Below are positions 42,116-50,432 of a stretch of 64,000 bases of DNA, piece by piece. The first letter of the stretch is position 1. Every line of letters begins with the position of its first letter. The notes under the pieces were generated by a model. That model saw nothing but the letters and a program-made list of their open reading frames with translations, was not told the DNA's origin and did not search any database. The translations under genes were made by a program, and so were the position numbers. The DNA comes from JASSUD01 sp031963045 (GTDB lineage Bacteria > Pseudomonadota > Gammaproteobacteria > Burkholderiales > Burkholderiaceae), in NCBI GenBank assembly GCA_031963045.1, contig JASSUK010000015.1:62001-126000 (forward strand), read 5' to 3'.

Positions 42116-43273
42116 TTAGAAAGCTTGTGCACTTCTACTAAAAAGTGCAGGCCAGCTGTGCGCATGCGTCCAAGCGCTCCATGCTTCTTCTGGCGTATTA
42201 CTGTTTAACGACCTGCTAAGCACTGCCTGCACAAGAGAGACTGCATGATCGGCTACGTCAGGAGCTAGCATAAAACCATGCCGATATAAGCCATTCACAT
42301 GCAAAGTGCGTGCGCCATTCCATAAGATAGTGGGATTATGGTCTGGGAATGCTGGGCGGCATTGGCTGTTTAATTCCATAATGCGCGCTTCGCCAAATTC
42401 TGGATGCACAGCAAATGCAGCGCCAAGAAGCTCTAGCGCTGAACGCACGCTCATGGGGGAGAAGTCTTCGCACTCTAGATCGGTCGCGCCAATCACATAT
42501 ATATCATCAGGTCTAGGCGCGATATAGAGGGGGTAGCGCGGGTGGAGTAAACGCACTGGCCGTGTGAGTTTAATGCCGGGTGCCCATATGCGCGCGACTT
42601 CACCTCGCACTCCTCTTAAATGAGGTAATGCTGATTTTGCACCGAGACCGCGGCAATCGATCCATAGTTTAGCAGCTGGCCAAGTTTCGCAATCCGCACC
42701 TTGTATTACTGTATCCCAATGCTGCGTTACTTTGCGTTGATCTAGACCTGCTTGTAATGATTGTAGGAGCTGGCGATTATCCAGCTGCCCTTCTTGATCT
42801 AATAAAAAAGCCTGAGTGAAACGACCTGCGAGAGCAGGTTCAACCGCACCAATGGCCTGCGTATCCAAAACAGCGAAATGCTCTTTTAAATAGGCTGCCG
42901 GCACATTGGCATGTACGCGATTAGCAAATAAGGTGGATTCGGCCCGGTCCGCTGGATGCCAGACCACCAGCGTTCCCGTAGATTGAAAAAAAACAGGCTC
43001 TGGCAAGCTCTTCAAAATAGCAGGCCAGAGGCGTAAAGAGCGCCACCCACTTTCAACAATTTGTTTTTCTGCTATTGCCGCTTCAGCCAGAGGAGCCAAC
43101 ATGGCCGCAGCGACCCAAGCGGCAGCACCTGATGCTTGTGCACGTCCTGTGCGCTCATACAGAGCAACTTGCAGCCCCATACCTGCGAGCTGCCAGCTAA
43201 TAAGACGCCCCATCAAACCAGCGCCCAAGACGGCAACATCAGGAATATCAGCGGGTGTAGAAGAACGTATCAA
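42116..43273 (-). CDS. thiO: FAD-dependent glycine oxidase ThiO
   Basis: A 385-residue flavoenzyme supplying dehydroglycine for thiazole synthesis. The FAD-binding motif is VAVLGAGLMGRLISWQLAGM near the N-terminus. The C-terminal substrate part includes IYVIGATDLECEDFSPMSVR (here DDIYVIGATD) and LNSQCRPAFPDHNPTILWNG, HVNGLYRHGFMLAPDVADHA. It overlaps the regulator gene upstream by four bases and precedes thiS. Confidence 0.92.
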   Translation of the reverse strand: MIRSSTPADIPDVAVLGAGLMGRLISWQLAGMGLQVALYERTGRAQASGAAAWVAAAMLAPLAEAAIAEKQIVESGWRSLRLWPAILKSLPEPVFFQSTGTLVVWHPADRAESTLFANRVHANVPAAYLKEHFAVLDTQAIGAVEPALAGRFTQAFLLDQEGQLDNRQLLQSLQAGLDQRKVTQHWDTVIQGADCETWPAAKLWIDCRGLGAKSALPHLRGVRGEVARIWAPGIKLTRPVRLLHPRYPLYIAPRPDDIYVIGATDLECEDFSPMSVRSALELLGAAFAVHPEFGEARIMELNSQCRPAFPDHNPTILWNGARTLHVNGLYRHGFMLAPDVADHAVSLVQAVLSRSLNSNTPEEAWSAWTHAHSWPALFSRSAQAF

Positions 43274-43926
43274 TTGACCTGAATATATTTAAATGCATCG
43301 ATGAGTTGAGCACCAGTACACACTCCCAACTTACGCATAGCGCTTTGTTTTTGAGTATGAATGGTTTTAATACTGCGTTGGGTATGCAGTGCAATCTCGT
43401 TGACCGTCATACCCTTTGCGAAAAATTCCACTACTTCCGTCTCACGCGGGGTAAGCATATTACCTGGCATTTGTTGCTTGGGCGAGCCTAAAAACATGTG
43501 TTGGATCAAGCGCTTGGTCGTTGCACTATCAACATAGCGATGGCCGGCCATTCCTTCTTCTATCGCTTGAGGTAAATCACCTAGCGAAGTATTGGTATTA
43601 ACAAAGCCTACACATCCTGCAGCCAGTAAGCGCGTTACGATAACCGGGTCTGCCTCGCGTGCAAGGACAATAATCTTTGTCTGGGGATACGCGCGCGCAA
43701 GCTGTTCAATAGGCGTTAAGCTTCCATAGCTTAAGGTTTCGCCATGCGTTAATCCATAAATCAATAGATCGCAAGGCGCGACTTCTAACTTCTCAAATAA
43801 GGCTTCATCAGAATACACCCCTTGTTGAATTTCAACGGCAGATTGATTTCGAAGTGCATCGTCTACCGTAGTTAAAGTAGCAGGATGTTCATCGGCAATA
43901 ATGATCTGTGTTTTTTGCTGCAACAT
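43270..43926 (-). CDS. LuxR-type response regulator with a degenerate receiver domain
   Basis: A 218-residue protein. The start is ATG 43926, with GGGAG upstream; the frame extends to a TTG at 43971. Residues 1-120 have the receiver fold (QIIIADEHPATLTTVDDALR) and residues ~150-212 the LuxR helix-turn-helix (LTPRETEVVEFFAKGMTVNE; IKTIHTQKQSAMRKLG), most like RcsB/BvgA regulators. The position of the phosphorylated Asp holds Gly (CDLLIYGL). The Thr/Ser after beta-4 is Ala (IIVLARE) and the Lys after beta-5 is Asn (GFVNTNT). It therefore probably works without phosphorylation. It overlaps thiO and has no neighbouring kinase gene. Confidence 0.88.
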   Translation of the reverse strand: MLQQKTQIIIADEHPATLTTVDDALRNQSAVEIQQGVYSDEALFEKLEVAPCDLLIYGLTHGETLSYGSLTPIEQLARAYPQTKIIVLAREADPVIVTRLLAAGCVGFVNTNTSLGDLPQAIEEGMAGHRYVDSATTKRLIQHMFLGSPKQQMPGNMLTPRETEVVEFFAKGMTVNEIALHTQRSIKTIHTQKQSAMRKLGVCTGAQLIDAFKYIQVN

Positions 43927-44111
43927 AGCGAAACGACTCCCATAAGTTATTTGCATTTGGACTGAGTCCAAGCATTCAAGTTGGCTTAAGAAAAAACTCC
44001 AGCCGTCTTTCTATGCCTTTGCACTTGCAAACACTATGGGATGCGTCCCGTTCAAGCTAAAGAACTATCTTACAGAATCTGAACAGATGCACCCTCGACT
44101 TTTAATGATAG

Positions 44112-44249
44112 GGGTAGGTTGGTGGTGAGGAACGAACCCCAACATGCATGCCACTGACTTTTAATTATTGCTTTTGCCAGTTTGTAGGCTGCTCTTCAAG
44201 GAGACATTGGTGTGCATGTTGGGGTTCCTTCGTCCCCCCAACCTACCGT
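44112..44249. mobile_element. M1 element, complete copy 4 (138 bp)
   Basis: The left arm starts at GGGTAGGTTGGTGGTGAGGA and reaches CCCCAACATGC. The right arm is GTGCATGTTGGGGTTCCTTC to CCCAACCTACC. The spacer holds CTGACTTTTAATTATTGCTT and CTTCAAGGAGAC. It lies in the 330-base gap between the regulator gene and ftrC, both on the minus strand, just past the ftrC stop. Confidence 0.85.
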
Positions 44250-44254
44250 TCTTT

Positions 44255-45085
44255 TTAACGGAGTTGGCTCTTATTTGATTTCATGCGCATTGCTACTATT
44301 AACACGGTGCCCCAATACGCTACATAAGCTAAAACATTGGTCAGTGAAGGTTGAGCACGGTAGCCTGTTAGCGTGGCGATAAGCGATCCAACAGGGCCAG
44401 AGTTACTCAGCAGGGCTGCACTATTCCACAAGGGATCAGGGCCGCTAGGTATAGCCTCCAGGCCAATCAAAATATCGAGCCCACTTTGAAATAAACCACA
44501 GGCCAAAAAGAGCAGCATCACTTCGGTAATGCGAAAGAAATGCTTCCAAGATAAAACGGCACTACCGAGCTGCAGCACGTAAAACGTCAACAAAGCAAGC
44601 GCAACCCCTAGCACAATGCCCATAATCTCAGAAGGGAGCATATGGGCTGCCTGCCCAACTCCCAAGCCGTATAAAAAGATAACGGTTTCGCTGCCTTCGC
44701 GCGCGACGGCTAATGCAGCTAGTACAGCTACGCCCCACCACTGCGCTTTCTCTGCTTTGCGTTCAAGCACAGCTTCCATATTTTTTTTGAGGGTGCGCCC
44801 ATGCTTTTTCATCCAAAATACCATCTGCACCATAAGTAAGCAGGCCACAAACATCATACTGGCTTGGAAAATATCCTGCTTATCACCTGATAGCAAAGTG
44901 CCCATATGAATTAAGCCCGCTCCTAAACCAAGCGCTGTGAGTCCGCCTAGTGCTGCGCCAAACCATAAATAGGGCAACCCTCTTTGAGCAGTTGCATCTC
45001 CACGACGCAACCATGCATACAAAATACCTATGACCAGCAAGGCCTCAACACTTTCACGCCAGACGACAAATACTATTTGTCCCAT
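44255..45085 (-). CDS. ftrC: FTR1-family iron permease
   Basis: A 276-residue inner-membrane protein with seven membrane segments. The two iron-binding REXXE-type motifs are WRESVEALLVIGI at the N-terminus and VAREGSETVIFLYG in the middle. It imports iron oxidised by a partner protein. The cupredoxin (45124) and P19-type (45529) genes directly upstream make the FtrABC set of Bordetella, Brucella and Burkholderia. The fourth member, the ferredoxin-like FtrD, is not next to it: an M1 element follows. Confidence 0.92.
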   Translation of the reverse strand: MGQIVFVVWRESVEALLVIGILYAWLRRGDATAQRGLPYLWFGAALGGLTALGLGAGLIHMGTLLSGDKQDIFQASMMFVACLLMVQMVFWMKKHGRTLKKNMEAVLERKAEKAQWWGVAVLAALAVAREGSETVIFLYGLGVGQAAHMLPSEIMGIVLGVALALLTFYVLQLGSAVLSWKHFFRITEVMLLFLACGLFQSGLDILIGLEAIPSGPDPLWNSAALLSNSGPVGSLIATLTGYRAQPSLTNVLAYVAYWGTVLIVAMRMKSNKSQLR

Positions 45086-45123
45086 TTGGTAGGCCCCAAG
45101 ATAAAGAGGTGGTTGAAAAATTC

Positions 45124-45465
45124 TTATTGCGCAACGATCACACCTTGCCCAGTAGCTTGATGAAAATCGTCAAAAAAAGTGTACTCACCCGGAGATAAAG
45201 AACGAATCACAATAAAAGACTGCGCACCAGGCGAGAGCACTTTCTCTTTACGAAGCGCCAGACTTTCAAATTCAGCAGCGGTTCGTCCTGTGTTTTGAAG
45301 AATAATTTTGAAACGCACTTTAGCAGGCACTACCAAGCGCGAGGGGGTAAGCTCCCCATCTTTCATCACTATGGTGTAGGTGGGTAATTCTTCGGCGAAT
45401 ACAGGCCGGATTATCGACAATGTGCTTAGAATGCAGAAAATCAGATACTGGTAGACCTTTTTCAT
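45124..45465 (-). CDS. ftrB: Periplasmic cupredoxin-like protein FtrB
   Basis: A 113-residue protein from ATG 45465. A signal peptide (KVYQYLIFCILSTLSIIRPV, cleaved near VFAEE) is followed by a cupredoxin-like domain. That domain runs from YTIVMKDGELTPSRLVVPAK through LQNTGRTAAEFESLALRKEK to SPGEYTFFDDFHQATGQGVI. The family is thought to oxidise Fe(II) for the FTR1 permease. The usual copper ligands are not obvious, as in other members. An M1 arm ends about ten bases upstream of the start, and its edge supplies the GGGTG that could serve as ribosome site. Confidence 0.85.
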   Translation of the reverse strand: MKKVYQYLIFCILSTLSIIRPVFAEELPTYTIVMKDGELTPSRLVVPAKVRFKIILQNTGRTAAEFESLALRKEKVLSPGAQSFIVIRSLSPGEYTFFDDFHQATGQGVIVAQ

Positions 45466-45475
45466 GATTACACCC

Positions 45476-45527
45476 GTAGGTTGGTGGTGAGGCACGAACC
45501 TCAACATGCCGACCACCGACTTTTAAT
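45476..45527. repeat. M1 solo arm within the ftr operon
   Basis: GTAGGTTGGTGGTGAGGCAC to CTCAACATGC, plus the inner ACCACCGACTTTTAAT. It occupies the whole gap between ftrA and ftrB. Confidence 0.85.
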
Positions 45528-45528
45528 T

Positions 45529-46116
45529 TTAGTATCCACCTTTTTTGCCGATTCCTGCGAATATAAAATCATATTCGACTGTAAAGGGCTTAAACCATGG
45601 CCCTACACCAGTTTCTTTATCGACATGGCGTCCAAAACCTTGGTGCCCAGTCTGGATGGGAGGGGCAATGAAAAAGGTGAGATGGTATTTACCAGGTCCA
45701 AATAATTTCACATTTTCACCATAGTGCGGACCATCGTTCGCAACCATAGCCATCAAATGGCCTTCGTCTTTTTTATCCGTACCCACTTTAGTTAATGTGT
45801 AGCGCACTTGCAGATAAGGCATCCAATCGCCTTCAGCAAATCCAGTTGGATTATCTTTTGTCGCATGGATATCTGCCTCTAGATGAATATCTGCTTTTGC
45901 TGCAGGCAACATCATATCGTCCGGTTCCATCGTAACGGGTTGCAGATAGACTGCACCAATTTCCATGCCATTTTGAATATGTGGTTTACCAATTGGATAT
46001 TCCCTTGCTAATGCAGGCTGCAAAGCGGCGAGACCGACCAAGGCTACAACGGGCATAACAACAGAGCGCGTCCATTTTTTGGCGAGCACAGCGTAACGAT
46101 TCAACGAAAAAAACAT
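45529..46116 (-). CDS. ftrA: P19/Tp34-type periplasmic iron-binding protein FtrA
   Basis: A 195-residue protein. ATG 46116 has a strong AGGAGG upstream. The signal peptide is VMPVVALVGLAALQPALA. The mature part begins REYPIGKPHIQNGMEIGAVY and contains MMLPAAKADIHLEADIHATK, MVANDGPHYGENVKLFGPGK and YHLTFFIAPP, the P19/Tp34 family with metal-binding Met and His residues. It captures iron in the periplasm for FtrB and FtrC, encoded downstream. Confidence 0.9.
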   Translation of the reverse strand: MFFSLNRYAVLAKKWTRSVVMPVVALVGLAALQPALAREYPIGKPHIQNGMEIGAVYLQPVTMEPDDMMLPAAKADIHLEADIHATKDNPTGFAEGDWMPYLQVRYTLTKVGTDKKDEGHLMAMVANDGPHYGENVKLFGPGKYHLTFFIAPPIQTGHQGFGRHVDKETGVGPWFKPFTVEYDFIFAGIGKKGGY

Positions 46117-46138
46117 ACAGCCTCCTGATGGGAAATAG

Positions 46139-46183
46139 CATGGTTGGTAGTGAGGCATGAACCCCACATACACATCACTTACG
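46139..46183. repeat. M1 solo arm, degenerate
   Basis: CATGGTTGGTAGTGAGGCAT followed by GAACCCCACATACACATCAC. It lies about 20 bases upstream of the ftrA start, between ftrA and tyrS. Confidence 0.65.
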
Positions 46184-46230
46184 TCTAATATTTAATAAAA
46201 AAACCAGCGACCATTTGTCTAGATTACCCC

Positions 46231-47502
46231 TTAGGTAATGCTTACCTTAGCAAACCGACGCTTGCCTACTTGCACGGTATAACAGCCTGCGGGAAATTTC
46301 AGCGCTTTATCTGAAAGCACCACACCATCCACACGCACCCCCCCTTGTTCGATCAAACGCATAGCTTCACTACTTGAAGGCACTAAGTTTGCCTGCTTGA
46401 GTAAAGGCCCGATTGCTAACGGAGCACCTTGCAAGACCACTTCAGGAATCTGGTCTGGCACACCGCCTTTAGCACGATGGTTAAACGCTTCCAAAGCATG
46501 CTGTGCATCGATTTGCGAGTGGAAACGGGCTACGATTTCCTGCCCGAGGAGCACTTTGAAGTCTCGTGGATTACGCCCTTCTTCTACTTCCTGACGAAAA
46601 CCTGCAATCTCTTTTTCATCACGCAACGAAATAAGCGTGTAATAGCGCCACATCAAGGTGTCTGACAGACTCATTAATTTGCCAAACATCTCCAAAGGTG
46701 GCTCATCAATACCAATCGTATTGCCTTTAGATTTTGACATTTTTTCTACGCCGTCCAGCCCTTCTAATAAAGGCATAGTCAGCACACACTGCGGCGCTTG
46801 GCCATATTGCTTTTGCAACTCTCGACCCACGAGCAAATTAAATTTCTGATCCGTGCCCCCAAGCTCTAGATCTGAGCGTAAAACTACGGAATCGTAGCCC
46901 TGCATCAAAGGATAGAGAAATTCATGTAAAGCGATAGGGGCTTGCCCCCGAAAGCGCTTTTCAAAATCATCTCGCTCTAGCATACGCGCTACGGTATAAC
47001 GAGACGCTAATCGAATCAGCCCTTCAGCGCCCAATTCCGTTGACCACTCACGGTTATAGCGAATTTCGGTTTTATCTGGATCCAGTATTTTGATAGCTTG
47101 ATCAAAATACGTCATCGCATTCGCTTCCACTTGCTCACGCGTTAAAGGGGGGCGTGTGCTGTTACGTCCGGATGGGTCACCGATCAACGAGGTAAAGTCA
47201 CCTATCAAAAATATAGCGGTATGCCCCAAAGCCTGTAACTGACGCAACTTCGTAAGGACCACGGTATGCCCTAAATGCAAATCGGCTGCAGTGGGGTCTA
47301 ACCCTAATTTAATGCGCAACGGCATACCTGTTGCCTCGCTTTGCATTAATTTTTGTACAAACTCGTGTTCTACTAAAAGTTCATCACACCCTCGCCGAGT
47401 AACGGCCAAAGCATGGGCCATAGACTCGGATAAAGGCATTTTTGCAGAGTCAGCAGAAGACTGGGGAGTAAAGCTAGGATCAGGAATTTGAGAGATAGGC
47501 AT
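46231..47502 (-). CDS. tyrS: Tyrosyl-tRNA synthetase
   Basis: A 423-residue class I aminoacyl-tRNA synthetase. The start is taken at ATG 47502; the frame is open to 47550. The HIGH-type motif is HLGH in AADLHLGHTVVLTKLRQLQ and the KMSKS motif is GVEKMSKSKGNTIG. The tyrosine pocket includes GTDQKFNLLVGRELQKQYGQ and PLMQGYDSVVLRSDLELGGT. The C-terminal S4-like RNA-binding domain is present (EAMRLIEQGGVRVDGVVLSD). It is of the TyrRZ/TyrS long type common in betaproteobacteria. Confidence 0.95.
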   Translation of the reverse strand: MPISQIPDPSFTPQSSADSAKMPLSESMAHALAVTRRGCDELLVEHEFVQKLMQSEATGMPLRIKLGLDPTAADLHLGHTVVLTKLRQLQALGHTAIFLIGDFTSLIGDPSGRNSTRPPLTREQVEANAMTYFDQAIKILDPDKTEIRYNREWSTELGAEGLIRLASRYTVARMLERDDFEKRFRGQAPIALHEFLYPLMQGYDSVVLRSDLELGGTDQKFNLLVGRELQKQYGQAPQCVLTMPLLEGLDGVEKMSKSKGNTIGIDEPPLEMFGKLMSLSDTLMWRYYTLISLRDEKEIAGFRQEVEEGRNPRDFKVLLGQEIVARFHSQIDAQHALEAFNHRAKGGVPDQIPEVVLQGAPLAIGPLLKQANLVPSSSEAMRLIEQGGVRVDGVVLSDKALKFPAGCYTVQVGKRRFAKVSIT

Positions 47503-47832
47503 GTTCTGAACACCCAGTCGCAGTACTGGCAAATACGCAGTCTGTAACAAGGCTGGCGATAAAGGTACAAAACGGAAGAACGCTGAGAAATAGAGAGACC
47601 AAGAAAAGCCAGCTCATATAATTTGAGCATTGTAGGGGAAATAGGAAAAAACGTTGCTAAATCTGTACAGATTTTCGGCCAATAGTTTAAAAATACCCTT
47701 CTTTTGCGACCTCTTTCTCAACTACATTACTTTTTTAGCCACTATGAGCGTTCTACTTGCTAGAAGCAGAGCAATGGCATGCAACAATCATGAAAATATA
47801 AAAAAAGAGAAAAATTTTAGGAGCAGTAAAGA

Positions 47833-48975
47833 GTGAGCGATATATATATTGGGATGATGTCGGGTACCAGCCTAGATGGAGTGGATGCCATTGCAGCACA
47901 ATTCCCGGCAAACGGGCCTCCCATCATCCTTGCAGAGGCTTATAGCCCATTTGAACCTTCGCTGCGAGCAGCACTGCTTGAGCTACAACATCCTAGTGAA
48001 AATGAAATTGATAAGGAAGCACGTGCAGCTAACGCGCTGGTCTTATGCTACGCACAAGTTGTGCATACCTTATTAGATAGCCTACCGAATGTAGCGCACA
48101 AAGACCCGCCTTCTAGCCACTCTCACCCAACCATACGCGCTATTGGAGTACACGGCCAAACCATAAGGCACTGCCCCAAGCTTGGTTATTCACGCCAAAT
48201 TAATAACCCTGCCCTCCTAGCAGAACTCACCCACATCGATGTCATCGCAGATTTTCGTAGCCGTGATATTGCAGCGGGGGGGCAAGGTGCACCTTTAGTA
48301 CCTGCTTTTCATGCCAAATTATTGGGCGCCTCAGAGCACGTGCGCGCAGTGTGCAACATCGGCGGTATCAGCAACGTAACTATTTTAAGTGCGAATGGAG
48401 AAATTCGAGGATGGGATTGTGGCCCTGGAAATGTATTGATGGACTACTGGGCTTCACGTCACACAGACAGAAACTATGATGATCGAGGACAATTAGCTGC
48501 GCAGGGCCGCATCCATCACCCCTTACTAGAATATTTACTAAAAGACCCCTACTTCCAGCTGCCTCCCCCTAAAAGCACAGGCCGAGATGTATTTCATCCG
48601 GCTTGGCTCGAAAGTGGCCTAGCTAAATTTGCACATTACTCGCCAGCAGATATCCAAGCCACATTAACCGCTTTAACCGCACACTGCATCGCACAAGATC
48701 TCTTGCGCCATGCACCCGAGTGTGAATCTATCTATGTATGCGGTGGAGGAGAACGCAACCCTGTTTTACTCAAAGCGCTCGCAGATGCAGTAAAAACACT
48801 AAACCTCAAAGTGCATGTGCGATCCACTATGGATGTAGGCATCCCTGCCCATCAAATGGAAGCATTAACTTTTGCCTGGCTAGCCATGCGTTTCACGCAA
48901 AGAGAAGCTGGAAACTTACCGCGGGTAACCGGAGCTGCAGGCCCACGTGTTTTGGGAGCGTTGTATCCGTTTTAG
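47833..48975 (+). CDS. anmK: Anhydro-N-acetylmuramic acid kinase
   Basis: A 380-residue kinase of peptidoglycan recycling. The GTG at 47833 has AGGAG nine bases upstream. Motifs are YIGMMSGTSLDGVDAIAAQF, IGVHGQTIRHCPKLGYSRQI, VIADFRSRDIAAGGQGAPLV and ICGGGERNP-like YVCGGGERNPVLLKALADAV. The enzyme opens and phosphorylates anhydroMurNAc to MurNAc-6-phosphate. AmgK and MurU for the later steps are encoded at 20945-22839. It lies opposite tyrS, as is usual in Burkholderia. Confidence 0.95.
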   Translation: MSDIYIGMMSGTSLDGVDAIAAQFPANGPPIILAEAYSPFEPSLRAALLELQHPSENEIDKEARAANALVLCYAQVVHTLLDSLPNVAHKDPPSSHSHPTIRAIGVHGQTIRHCPKLGYSRQINNPALLAELTHIDVIADFRSRDIAAGGQGAPLVPAFHAKLLGASEHVRAVCNIGGISNVTILSANGEIRGWDCGPGNVLMDYWASRHTDRNYDDRGQLAAQGRIHHPLLEYLLKDPYFQLPPPKSTGRDVFHPAWLESGLAKFAHYSPADIQATLTALTAHCIAQDLLRHAPECESIYVCGGGERNPVLLKALADAVKTLNLKVHVRSTMDVGIPAHQMEALTFAWLAMRFTQREAGNLPRVTGAAGPRVLGALYPF

Positions 48976-49035
48976 AAAATGCGTACAACATTCTCCAACA
49001 GGCCCAGTGCAAAAACATAGGGGCATTTAAAAGAA

Positions 49036-49169
49036 CGGTAGGTTGGGGTGACGAAGGAACCCCAACACCTGACTGCTGCCTTCTTGAAGGCCTGCTTGCA
49101 AATTGCCAAAAGCAAAATTAAAAGTCGGTGGTATGCATGTTGGGGTTCCTTCGTCACCACCAACCTACG
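49036..49169. mobile_element. M1 element, complete copy 5 (134 bp)
   Basis: ACGGTAGGTTGGGGTGACGA to CCCCAACACC forms the left arm. TATGCATGTTGGGGTTCCTT to CACCAACCTACG is the right arm. The spacer CTTGAAGGCCTGCTTGCAAA...AAAGCAAAATTAAAAGTCGG is the clearest example of the conserved interior. It lies between convergent anmK and erpA. Confidence 0.88.
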
Positions 49170-49189
49170 TTGCATCTATTATTGTATTT

Positions 49190-49681
49190 TTATGCTGAAA
49201 AAGAAGATCCACATCCACAAGTCGTGGTGGCATTGGGATTCTTAATTACAAATTGCGCGCCATTGATATCGTCTTTGTAATCAATCTCAGCGCCCACCAA
49301 ATATTGGTAACTCATAGGATCGACCAACAAGCTTAGATCTTCCGGCAAAGCGCTTGTACCTGCTACTGCAGGAATAGCGACTGGACTCGATATGTCAGAC
49401 ACTTCTTGCGCATCCAACACAAACCCTTTTAAGGTTTCGCCATCTTCTACTGCGGCTTTTAATGGAAAGCTGATGACGGTATCTCCCTCATCTACTTCTT
49501 CATCAAAAGTAAACCCATACTGATAGCCTGAGCACCCACCACCTTGAATGAAGACGCGTAACTTCAGCTCGGGGTTGCCTTCTTCTTGGATCAATGATTG
49601 CACTTTTTTAGCAGCGCTCCCAGTGAGAACAAGAGGTCCAGGCCTTCTTTTTGTCACCAACGATTGAGTTAAATTGTTCAT
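49190..49681 (-). CDS. erpA: Iron-sulphur cluster insertion protein ErpA with an internal insertion
   Basis: A 163-residue A-type carrier. The three cluster-binding cysteines are present: FIQGGGCSGYQYGFTFDEEV and the final TTCGCGSSFSA. SLLVDPMSYQYLVGAEIDYK is diagnostic. Between DEGDTVI and SLLVDPMS there are about 40 extra residues (FPLKAAVEDGETLKGFVLDA; VSDISSPVAIPAVAGTSALP) not in ordinary ErpA, which has about 115-125 residues. The insertion is in the loop before the dimer strand. The gene follows rplM-rpsI, as in Burkholderia. Confidence 0.9.
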   Translation of the reverse strand: MNNLTQSLVTKRRPGPLVLTGSAAKKVQSLIQEEGNPELKLRVFIQGGGCSGYQYGFTFDEEVDEGDTVISFPLKAAVEDGETLKGFVLDAQEVSDISSPVAIPAVAGTSALPEDLSLLVDPMSYQYLVGAEIDYKDDINGAQFVIKNPNATTTCGCGSSFSA

Positions 49682-49917
49682 CGCAACACTCCAAAGCTAG
49701 TCGATGAAAATACAGGTAGAAAATGATTGTCTATATTGCACTCCACCTGAGTGAAGATACAAGAATACAGTATTTCTGAAACGACTATGTCCGCCATGAA
49801 TATTATTCATGGCGGACATATAAAAAACATCAAGCAAAAACGCAAAAATAGCTGGAGCGTATGAGCTTATACAGTGCAGAAAATAACACCCAACCCACTG
49901 CTCCAGACCATATTGTA
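49682..49917. other. Intergenic region between erpA and rpsI
   Basis: A 236-base gap holding the hairpin 49786-49820. The erpA promoter should lie in it. Nothing else is recognised. Confidence 0.5.
49786..49820. terminator. 17-bp perfect hairpin after rpsI
   Basis: TATGTCCGCCATGAATA (49786-49802) pairs with TATTCATGGCGGACATA (49804-49820). It lies about 100 bases past the rpsI stop. There is no proper T-run on the minus strand, so a terminator or RNA-stability role is only likely. Confidence 0.5.
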
Positions 49918-50310
49918 TTAACGCTTGGAGAATTGTTTTTTGCGTCGTGCTTTATGGCGACCCATTTTCTTACGCTCTACGGCACGTGCATCACGTGTCA
50001 CAAAGCCGGCTTTTGACAGCGCGCCTTTGAGCAATAAATCGTAATCCATCAAAGCACGGGTGATGCCATGACGCACCGCACCAGCTTGGCCCGTTTCTCC
50101 ACCGCCTCGAACATTGACTTTGAAATCGAATGTGGAGGTGAAATTTGTCAACTCAAGCGGTTGACGAACAATCATGCGGGAAGTTTCGCGTGCGAAGTAC
50201 TCATCAACTGGCTTACCATTCACCACGATGCGACCTTCGCCTGCTTTCATAAACACACGCGCCACAGCTGTTTTGCGACGACCTGTGCCGTAATTCCAAT
50301 CTCCAATCAT
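49918..50310 (-). CDS. rpsI: 30S ribosomal protein S9
   Basis: A 130-residue protein. It begins GDWNYGTGRRKTAVARVFMK, contains VNVRGGGETGQAGAVRHGIT and ends in the conserved basic tail KKMGRHKARRKKQFSKR that reaches the ribosomal P site. It follows rplM as in nearly all bacteria, but with a 122-base spacer rather than the usual short gap. Confidence 0.97.
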   Translation of the reverse strand: MIGDWNYGTGRRKTAVARVFMKAGEGRIVVNGKPVDEYFARETSRMIVRQPLELTNFTSTFDFKVNVRGGGETGQAGAVRHGITRALMDYDLLLKGALSKAGFVTRDARAVERKKMGRHKARRKKQFSKR

Positions 50311-50337
50311 ATTTCAAGTCTCTTGATAAGCAGGAAG

Positions 50338-50424
50338 TCCGGGATCCCGGATATTTTTAATAAATGCTCAAAGAACACGGAGGTTCTAAAAGTTGTAATG
50401 GGGAACTCGTAAGCCACGAGTTCC
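50338..50424. repeat. Two inverted repeats in the rplM-rpsI spacer
   Basis: TCCGGGATCCCGGA (50338-50351) is a perfect palindrome. GGAACTCGT (50402-50410) pairs with ACGAGTTCC (50416-50424). They fill a spacer that is normally very short in this operon. Neither has a T-run. Confidence 0.55.
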
Positions 50425-50432
50425 TAATATTC

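Noticed and set aside
49786..49820. Hairpin as an M1 or M2 copy
   Set aside because: Its sequence matches neither element family; treated as an independent hairpin after rpsI.
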